Below are positions 56,209 through 64,000 of a DNA stretch of 64,000 bases, piece by piece. The notes under the pieces are model-generated. The model was not told where the DNA came from. It ran no database searches and worked only from the letters and a program-made list of their open reading frames with translations. Positions within the stretch are counted from its first letter, which is position 1. The number at the start of each line of letters is the position of its first letter. Origin of the DNA: Eupeodes corollae (taxonomy: Eukaryota; Arthropoda; Insecta; Diptera; Syrphidae); contig NC_079148.1 of NCBI RefSeq assembly GCF_945859685.1, positions 2,852,001-2,916,000 on the forward strand. The letters run 5' to 3'. A program made the translations under genes and the position numbers.

Positions 56209-57002
56209 ATGAATTTAATTTGCCTTCCTGGACAGAGACTATGTCTCTCCGATGAAAATACAATTGCCGGCCAAGGAACATACGAGCGACAAGGCTACAT
56301 TTACGCAACACTCGCCGGAACAGTCGATGTCCGTGAACAAGATAATAAGGTAAAAACAAATAAGTTTATATTTCCTTAAGTTGTTTCTAATTAACTTAAA
56401 AATTTCAAAGTTTAAATTAGTTGAAGTTAAATGCGTTGGCAACCAAACTATTGTACCTGTTACTGGCGATGTTGTTACAGCCCGAGTTCAACAGGTTAAT
56501 CAAAGATTCGCCAAATGTTCTATCATCTTCATTGGTGACCACATTTTAGAAAGAAACTATCGGTAGGTAAAATTGGACTTATTTAAATAAGAAATAAAAA
56601 GAATTTTTAAATTTTAGAGGAATCTTAAGGAAAGAAGACGTCCGAGCAACCGAGAAAGACCGCGTTGAAATGTACAAATCATTTCGACCAGGTGACATTA
56701 TTCTAGCCCGAGTGGTGAGACTTACTTTTCGGGAATTAATCCCAAGTCCTTCTTTGCTGATTGTCATATATTTTCTTTTATAGCTCCCACAAACAGAACT
56801 CTCCTGCTACCAACTAAGCACAGCTGAGAACGAACTTGGTGTTGTTGTGGCTTTGGCCAATGAAAGTGGTCCATACGGCGTCCCAATGGTGCCGGTGAGT
56901 TGGACTGAAATGCAGTGCCCCGATACACTTGTTAAAGAACTGAGAAAAGTAGCAAAAATCGTCCCGGAGAGTGCACTTAAAACAGAAATTGAAAACCAAT
57001 AA
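56209..57002 (+). CDS. Csl4: Exosome subunit Csl4 (EXOSC1)
   Basis: Cap subunit of the RNA exosome, which binds RNA and links the core to its nucleases. Four exons join in frame: 56209-56349, 56411-56562, 56618-56714 and 56784-57002, for 202 residues, the usual length. The N-terminal domain starts MNLICLPGQRLCLSDEN and includes GYIYATLAGTV. The S1 domain has VPVTGDVVTARVQQVNQRFA, GILRKEDVRATEKDRVEMYK and FRPGDIILARV. The C-terminal zinc-ribbon-like part has ELSCYQLSTAENELGVV, GVPMVPVSWTEMQCP. In this part only two of the usual four ribbon cysteines are visible, as is common in insect Csl4. It is convergent with Utp6, stop to stop 299 bp. Confidence 0.95.
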
Positions 57003-57301
57003 ACTAAATTCAAAATAATCCATATTTAAGTTTCTTCTGCTTTTAAAACTATCAGACTTCTAAGGATGCTTAAGTTTCCATCAATTGCTCAATTTTAACT
57101 CGACCCTGGAAATGAACATAACCCTTTTAAATGTATTTAAAAGTAAGGTTTATTCTTTTTGACAAGAAGTTAAGTTTACAGCAATTTTAATCTTTACATT
57201 TTCTTATTCTTTTCTAAGGTTGTTCTGTTTTTGATTCATATGAGTTAAGGTTTGAAAATAAAAAGAAAAAACAACAATTCTTAAATAAAACGATACAAAT
57301 T

Positions 57302-58824
57302 TTATTTATAAGCCCCAACTGTAAGCAGACAGTGTTCCGTTATAAAATTATCCACAAACAATGGCATCAGAGTGATCTTTGCTCGTTCGCACAAACTTGA
57401 CACTCGCTTTGGTTCGCCTTGGTCACGCTCGAATTTAATGTAATCGATCCAAACATCTGTGCGCGTCTTTCCAAAGTCAAACAAACTATTCTCGTAGCAG
57501 ATTCTCACTTTTTCAATGTCAGGTTTAAGCTAAAAACAAACGAGGTTCCATTAATAAGTTTTATTTAAAAAAAAATGCTCAATCAAACTTACAGCTTGTG
57601 ATTCTAAAAGGGCCATTTTTTGGTGCAATTCCAAACAGGGCGGAGATAAGGTTTTGAGTTCTTCGTAAAGACTACGAGTTGACGACAGAGGCTGATTCAC
57701 AACTGACCATTCCAAGAACTGTGGTCTAAACGACAGAAATTGAGGCGCCTCAAAAGCGCAAGCCTCCCTCATCAACTGTTGCAATTTTGATGCTTTCTCT
57801 TCGTAGCAAGTCATAAAGTACTGAATGGCCAACTTCCATATGGGAAATGAATTAGTACCGAGCAAATCTGTGGCTTCGCGGAAAATCTCGTAGACCTTGC
57901 CGCGATTGTTTTCCATTACGTAAAATGCTAAACGTTGTTCCCACAGCTTCATCGATTGGTAGCGGTTTGTGGCTTCTGTCATCATTTTTATGATGAAATC
58001 TTTGTTGGATTTTGATTCAACTAGGAGACTTATGTATGCGTAGTAGTGTTCCTCAGTCATGCAATTGGCGTCGTGTGCTCCTCTGAAAGCACTCGCTAAC
58101 TTCTTGCGCTTCAACACGGCCTGGGTGGATAAGTCGCTGTTGATATCCAGCATACACTTGATGAAGTACGACCACATTGCTTGAGTTTTTATCTTAAAGC
58201 GTTGCGTTAGCAAAATCGTACTCGTTTTTGAATTTGGTTGATACTCACAATATTAACAGCAGTTTGATAAACCCTAAAGCATCCATCGATTCGCGCCTTC
58301 AGTGTTGGCTTTGATGCTTTGGCGTCGTCATTGTTATCTTTCTCAATCACAACATCCGTATTTCCTTCGTCAAGTCCTATTTCGATGATCGCATCGTGGG
58401 GAAAGTCAGCAATAGGTTCTCCGGCCAAGACCCGTCGAGCCAAAACATCCCAGACACCTTCTTCACGGGGATACAGCAGCATCATGTCGTTGACGATTAG
58501 TTTTTGAAGAGGCGCTGTAAACCGAACGTGTTGTGGTTCACCGCATTGTTTAATCAAATTCACCAAGAACTTGACATTGCAGATCTTCTTTTTGGCTGTG
58601 TTGTATATGGCAATGACCCGTCCTAAACTGGCAGCTTGTTGTTCCTCTGGTAAGGCTGCCGTTTCCGAAAGGAGTACACGGAAAAATGAAGTGAATAGCA
58701 GCTCACTATCCGGATGACGTTGAAGGCCACGGAAGAAAATGCTTTTCACTTTTTCAAGGTTGTTGCCTTGTTCGTGGAACCACAGGGCGGCACTGTTCCA
58801 GATTTTTGGTTTGTCACCGCGTTT
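57302..58824 (-). CDS. Utp6: U3 snoRNP protein Utp6, C-terminal part
   Basis: HAT-repeat protein of the small-subunit processome, acting in 18S pre-rRNA processing in the nucleolus. Three minus-strand exons join in phase 0: 58824-58249, 58192-57593 and 57529-57302, for 467 residues. Recognisable features are KIWNSAALWFHEQGNNLEKV, RVIAIYNTAKKKI, WSYFIKCMLDINSD, then VRICYENSLFDFG and DVWIDYIKFERDQGEP, typical HAT/half-TPR units near the Utp6 end. Before 58824 there is an ATTTTCAAAG acceptor, so the N-terminal 100-150 residues (helical repeat start) lie in upstream exons not found up to 64000. They are probably beyond the window, past a BEL/Pao insertion. Gene identity rests on the conserved C-terminal pattern. 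Confidence 0.88.
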
Positions 58825-59640
58825 CTTTGAAAATAGAATACAAACAATAATTAAAACGTAAGTTGGATGAGGTGAAAGGCTTTTAAGTTTACTTTTCAAG
58901 GTTCAAACAGTTTAATACCTGTTTTAAGTTGTTAGGCATTTGGCTGTGATAGAATCAATGAGGTTGCAAAGTTATGAACTTCAAATGGAAATCGGCAAAC
59001 ATTTTTTTTAAATAAATTCCTAACTTGCACTTTATTCTATGCTAAGCTTCATTTGTGTTTATTCAAATCCTATAAATCTATTTGCAAGCTTCTCGAAAGC
59101 GTTGTTTCTTTTGGTCTTTTAAAAACCTTAAAACTTGCATTTTTTAAAAAATTCGTTTAACATTTGTGTTAAGCTCTTAGGAACCTAAATAGAGTTTTTT
59201 AAAGGTTATATTTGGAGTTGCAAGAAAGAAAATAATTAAAGATTTTAGGAAGTTCTATAAGAAAGAATGTTTGACTAATAAGACTTTAATGTTTAGAACA
59301 CCATATGTGGGGAGAGGAGAGGGAGGGATTGACAACTTAAGCCAGTCGTCTCCATTTTTTGAGCTACAGCTAGGCAACAAATTTTAAATACAACCATTTT
59401 CTTGTGCTTCATTCCTATCTTCCGCATCCCTTTCTTACTTGTTTTTAATCTTTCTATAGCCCAAGAGGATTTTTCACATGTATGAAAAATCCCAATTCAA
59501 GAAAAAAGTCACAAAGATGGGAATCATTCCCACATTCCAAAATTATTTGAAAGAATCTTGTAAGATATTTAAAGTTTTTGATTGCAAATCTTTCATTTCT
59601 CCAGAAATTTGAGTCATACAATTACTAACCTTGTGGAATT
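58825..59640. other. Upstream of the visible Utp6 exons, probable intron
   Basis: No exon for the Utp6 N-terminus was found. Mostly AT-rich, unrecognised sequence. It is probably the start of a long Utp6 intron that continues through the retroelement relics to the right. Confidence 0.5.
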
Positions 59641-60260
59641 TTTGTGTTTAACCCTCTATACGATTTGAAAAACAGGATACAAAGTGGACCGTAACGCCTC
59701 TGGTTTTAGCAAGGCATTTGAACAGATATCTCATAGAATTATACTGTTCAAGCTTTTCAATCTTGTCTTCGAATAATTTTTTTATATAAATGGATTTCTT
59801 CTTACTTAGGAAAACGCGTAGGAAATGTCCGCTTCAGATGCGCGGTTTCTCTAACTATTTTCTTGCTACCTCTGGCGCTCTGACGTACCACAAAGTAACC
59901 ACCTGTCCTCTCCTTTTTATCCTCACAACTAAATGAATGGAATTGATTACAAAATATTCCCATATCACATTCCCATATTGGCGACAACAATACAACAACC
60001 TTTCCTTATTCAACTAGACCTTGATAGTTTTTTTTTAATCTGGTGTAGTTTTAGATTATATCTTAATATAAACAAATTCAGTTCAATACTTTTTCACGAA
60101 AGCGTCGAGATGGAGTTTTTGTGAAATAGAGCCACTGATTTGTATGTTGCATTTGTATCCACGTTGAGTTTAGCTCTGATTTCTTTAAGGAACACGTAGG
60201 TCTCGTTTCATTGTTAAAAAGACCAAATCGCAGGAACATACTTCTGCTCTCTTGCTGTAT
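59640..60260 (+). pseudogene. Jockey-like LINE reverse-transcriptase relic
   Basis: Fragments in order on the plus strand: SKAFEQISHRIILFKLFNL (motif A region, 59705), a damaged SGVPQGxxLSPLLF-like SDVPQSNHLSS (about 59880), and DLDSFFLIWCSFRLYLNINK (about 60020), which matches the region after YADD in jockey/CR1-type elements. The catalytic YADD itself is gone. It abuts the BEL/Pao relic and may have truncated it. Confidence 0.68.
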
Positions 60261-60292
60261 TTAGCTTGTAGATTAAAACATAAGAATTGTTC

Positions 60293-61029
60293 TTACCTTG
60301 AATTGATGCATGATTCCATCTCAGATAATTGTATTGGAAAGTATTTGTCGCGATGTGCATTTACCGCCAGTATTAGAGCACTGAGGTTAATTATTATCGT
60401 GGTATTGTTGATTACGCTAGGTATGGAAATCATCTTGAATAGTTCGTAAAACTCTTGGATTACTAGTGGCAGTGTGATCAAAAATACCACTTGCCTATTT
60501 GTTACTCCTCCTTTCACTGTAATTAGTCTGTATAGCTGTAAGAGATCTTCTTTATCAGCAGGTAGTTTTACAATTGATGGTAAATGAGCTTTGATCGTTT
60601 TTATCTCGTCCTTGAGTTGACTTGCTGACATTAAAAGTGAACTTACTTTACCAAGATGAGTGTCTGTTAATACATCAATTAATGTTGATTACATTCTTTG
60701 AATGTTGATCGTCATAATAATAAGTTGTGAGGAAGGTGATGTAAAAATCTGGAATATTTTGATTTTATGACTTTCTTCTCCATTATCACGTATCCTTGAT
60801 GTTATTTCTCTTAATTGATTATTGATTTGATCAAACCTTTGGTTGATGATTTCTTCCAAATAGAGTTTGCTATGTTTCCAATGAAATTAGCTGCTCCTCT
60901 TTTTGTTCTCTTGGCTGGAAGCATAATGTTTTCCCATTTCAGCTCGTTTTGAATTGATTGAGTGTGTTGACGCATATGCTTCGTTGCTGCATTTGTTGGC
61001 ATAAGTGATTTAACGTGTTCCGTTTGCAA
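60293..61029 (-). pseudogene. F-type envelope-like gene remnant of the BEL/Pao element
   Basis: Two minus-strand frames. The right one (61029-60811) ends in a basic cleavage-like AKRTKRG followed by NFIGNIANSIWKK, as in the furin site and fusion region of baculovirus-F-like proteins carried by insect errantiviruses and some BEL elements. The left one (60631-60293) continues with FLITLPLVIQEFYELFKM and SEMESCIN, typical of the middle of that family. They are in different frames, lack a signal peptide and membrane anchor, and are non-functional. Confidence 0.65.
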
Positions 61030-61208
61030 ATGCTGAATATTCTTCTAACAATGGATCTAAGTTGTAGTGAATAATGAAGTTCCATTCACTAGTTGCTATT
61101 TTTGCTGTTCCAATTCCTTCGAAATGTATTCCGAGGTTTGGTCTGAACTTGTTGATCTGAATTTCGTGGCTCATTGATAACTAATGGAATGATTAGATGA
61201 ACTGTTAA

Positions 61209-62520
61209 TTATGGCGTGATACCAATGGTACTACAAGTTTTTCGTCTCTTAGTTGGTATCTCATGTACTGGTTCTGATGGTTCGACCTCATCTCGTGATG
61301 TTATATCAGGGGTCACTTCCTTTTCGAATGGTAATGGTGCTAATCCATGAATTGGGCTTTTCCAGACCCCAGATGCTGTATTTACTTCAACTACTCTTAT
61401 TGCAACATCATTACCCTTGAATGTCTTGAGAATTCTACCCAAAGGCCATTGAAGTCTTTGTCTTCTTTTATGATGACTATAACGCCTTGTTTGATGTTCT
61501 TAGAGATCTCCTTCCATTTGTAACGGTATTGAAGTTCTTGAAGTATTCCTGTGACCATCGTTTCCAAAATTCATGCTTTAAGTGTGACACAAGATTCCAT
61601 CTCGTCAAAAGTGTCTGCTACAGAGAAGTTGCGTTAACATCAGTTTTTGGGGTGAGTGGTTCGCAGATAACAAAATGTCCTGGAGTTAATGCATCGTTTG
61701 GATCACTTGAAAGTGGTGTTAGTGGTCTTGAGTTAAGAATAGCTTCAATTCCAATTAATACAGTTTCCAGTTCTTCATATGTTAGCGAGGCTGTGGCTAC
61801 ACTCCTCTTTAACAAATGTTTTTTTGATTTTACTACTGCTTCCCAAAGTCCTTCGAAGTGAGGCGCCCTTGATGGTATGAAATTGAATTGTATTGCATGA
61901 CCACTGCACGCTTTAGTTATGGTTATACGTGCACCTTCTGAGTAGATTGTGTCATATAATTCAGTTAGTTGATTATTTGCTCCCACAAAATTAGTGGCAT
62001 TATCACAGTATATGTAAGGTATTGTAAGGTTGCTTGCCACGTATTTTGTTATGAATCCAAAATGGTTCATGCCTCATTTGAGTAAGCAATGTCTAAGAGC
62101 CACAGTGTTTGTGCTGCTCATTTCTTTCATCAATAGTTTTGTCAATGGATTGTTGCATGGTAGTCTAGTCTAGTCGACCTCCAACTCGCATAATTCCCTT
62201 GTCATCAAAAAAATGGACAAAAGCTAGCAAACTGGCTATTTCTCTTCAGTTCCTTGTATTTTTGCAGGTCACTGATTTCTTCCTGCATTGCTCGTATTAT
62301 CACTGTTAATGATTCTTCTAGCTCTCGTGGGGTTAAGTGGATTTCTCTTATACACTCTTTGTGTGTAGCTTGATTACAGAACCGCTGGATATAAGAGATT
62401 ATTCGTTGAAGCGTTTTAAAAGATTCTCTATGATTTATCTTGTAAATCATATTCTGATCACAATCTTGGATCACTGTTGCTACAGTGATGTGTCTCTTTC
62501 TTTCACTGTTGTCTGGCATC
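61209..62520 (-). pseudogene. BEL/Pao integrase remnant
   Basis: Minus-strand pieces: HLTPRELEESLTVIIRAMQ (62519-62205), then GIMRVGGRLD across a frame change, then YCDNATNFVGANNQL (second Asp) and SRAPHFEGLWEAVVK (Glu) in frame 62070-61618. It ends with the C-terminal MGRILKTFKGNDVAIRVVEV (61442-61209). The HHCC finger and the segment with the first catalytic Asp are missing between 62200 and 62070, so there is an internal deletion in addition to the frameshifts. Confidence 0.82.
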
Positions 62521-63050
62521 CCCAGACTCTTTGAATAACTTTCTGGCCAACTATCTTCCTGAACATTCAGAAATAGTGGGCCGTAAAACCACAGTGTGCA
62601 TAATGTAAACGTTTCCGGTTAAAGACCTCTTGATATCACATCTGCTGGATTATGTTTTGAAGACACATGTCGCCATTGCTCGGAAAGTGTTAGTCTTCGA
62701 ATACTGTTGGTTACCAACAAATGTTTGAAATGATGCTGAGGGTGAATTTATCCATGCAAGGACGATTTCAAAATCTGTCCATAAGAATGAAGGGACGTAT
62801 ATAAGGTTCAAGTCGTTCTTAACTCTTTGTTAGTTGAGCCCCTAAGACTGCAATGCATAGTTCTAGTCGTGGTAATATTTGTCTTTTTAAATGAGCCACT
62901 CAGGATTTTGAAGAAAGTAGCCTTACTATTACTGTTCCATTTTTTAGAATTGCTCGCAGATACACAACTGTACCATATGCCTTTTCAGATGCATCAGAAA
63001 AAGTGTGAATCTGTATGTTTGCTGGTAACTCATTGTTAAAATAAACCAAG

Positions 63051-64000
63051 ATATTAAAATTTTTTAAAAGAACATTTTTTAAATTGGATTTGAACGAAAG
63101 GCATCAAAAACCTTAGAAAAAGTAGAATTTTATTGCCAAATACATTACTTTTCGGCATTGAACTCTTGTGTGCCAGTCAATTTGGTTCCTTTATCAGGAA
63201 ATTCATACATATTTCAAGAATTCACGGCCATCAAACGCATTTCTATCGATTATGATTATCATCAGATCACCACCATCTGCTTTAACTTTAACCCCCGCAA
63301 TTTGAAATGAGTATCTCTTTTTTCGATCCACCCACCGCACCACGTATAGAACAAACGAATCTATTACTTGCTTGCTACATGATGTAAGTTTGAACGAAAA
63401 AATATATTCGATTTCGGCATAAGCTCTTTTTGGTCAAGACATCTGGGGCTATCGTAAATACAAATTTCCCTAGGAATGTTTCCCTATTTAACATTGGGAA
63501 CTTAAATTATGCTTAAAAGTTTTGGAATCATTTAATTTGTTATTGAATTAGTTATTATCTACTTATCCTGCCTGAAACGTCATCTAATGAGCATATTTTT
63601 ATGGGCAACTTCTAAAGTAATAACAATTGGATACCTGCGGTCAGCCAAGAGAAGAACCCCTAATTATTATGATTTTACCTTCAAATCTTAACATTATTTT
63701 AAGAGTTTGAGGTTAGACGCTACAAACATTGCCCGACGAACAAACATTTTTCAAACCATCCTAAATAAATTAATGTATACTTAAATACTTTTAACTACAT
63801 TCCGCTCTACTTATTGCTGTAAAAATATTATGGTGAAGCCTTTTTAAGAGAATGTGTGTTAAAGTTGTCTTCTCTAGAATATCAAAAACCGAAAAATCAA
63901 GGTCCCGCTGAAGATATTTTGATGGCATAAACAGAATAGTTTAAGTTTTGTTTATTAAAGTTCTTCTGTCTCTAAATTTAATTTTAAACGGATATTTTAT
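63051..64000. other. No recognisable content
   Basis: AT-rich sequence. No gene, repeat end or splice-supported exon was identified. If the Utp6 model is right, this is still upstream of its visible exons and could be intron. Confidence 0.45.

Larger units (their letters stand above)
60270..63050 (-). mobile_element. BEL/Pao retrotransposon, 3' half, decayed
   Basis: Order on the minus strand from right to left: RNase H (about 63040-62830, HTFSDASEKAYGTVVYLRA and LPRLELCIAVLGAQL, out of frame with each other), integrase (about 62520-61209) and an envelope-like gene (about 61030-60290). The SDASEKAYG and PRLELC motifs are characteristic of BEL/Pao. The 5' half (gag, PR, RT) and both LTRs were not found. 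Several frameshifts and stops are present. Confidence 0.8.

Noticed and set aside
1..64000. CRISPR arrays, operons, bacterial-type systems
   Set aside because: Spliceosomal introns, poly(A) signals and insect transposons show eukaryotic nuclear DNA; no regularly spaced direct repeats of CRISPR type were seen.

Overview
This is a eukaryotic, AT-rich, intron-rich window, most likely from a dipteran fly. The evidence is short GT-AG introns of roughly 50-70 bp, C2H2 genes of the insect type including one with a ZAD domain, Nup160 and RFC3 orthologues of fly length, and an insect repeat complement (Ty3/gypsy, BEL/Pao, I- and jockey-like LINEs, Tc1, hAT, PIF/Harbinger, a tRNA-derived SINE). The species cannot be named from the sequence. 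All exon models below were joined by eye from splice sites and reading frame.

Layout. 1-3650: no gene seen; a cluster of MITEs and a SINE fragment. 3651-4773 (+): last three exons of a membrane protein resembling the VWA7 C-terminus. 5762-5963 (-): first coding exon of an unrecognised gene. 9430-17664 (+): complete Nup160, 14 exons, with LINE relics in its last intron. 17744-18877 (-): complete RfC38 (RFC3), tail-to-tail with Nup160. 18878-21955: nested MITEs. 21956-26956: a PIF/Harbinger DNA transposon with its transposase and its Myb/trihelix partner gene, interrupted by a Tc1-like element. 28794-36097 (-): ZAD C2H2 gene. 38449-40623 (+) and 44008-48255 (-): two convergent paralogous C2H2 genes sharing an unusual N-terminal C-x2-C-x10-C-x2-C motif. 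48805-50059: a deleted hAT element with its 8-bp target duplication. 51206-55869: a structurally intact Ty3/gypsy element with identical LTRs. 56209-57002 (+): exosome subunit Csl4. 57302-58824 (-): C-terminal three quarters of Utp6. 59640-63050: a jockey-like LINE relic and a decayed BEL/Pao element with an F-type envelope-like remnant. 63050-64000: nothing recognised.

How the parts work together. The cellular genes are unrelated housekeeping functions: nuclear pore (Nup160), replication clamp loading (RfC38), RNA exosome (Csl4), the small-subunit processome (Utp6), and three probable transcription factors. Most of the rest of the window is mobile DNA at different stages of decay, and relics sit inside long introns rather than exons. 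The clearest story is nested transposition. A Tc1-like element with two transposase-type repeats at each end landed on the TA inside the GTAAGT splice donor of the Harbinger Myb-like gene, at an intron that splits that gene's start codon. The Harbinger transposase itself reads intact.
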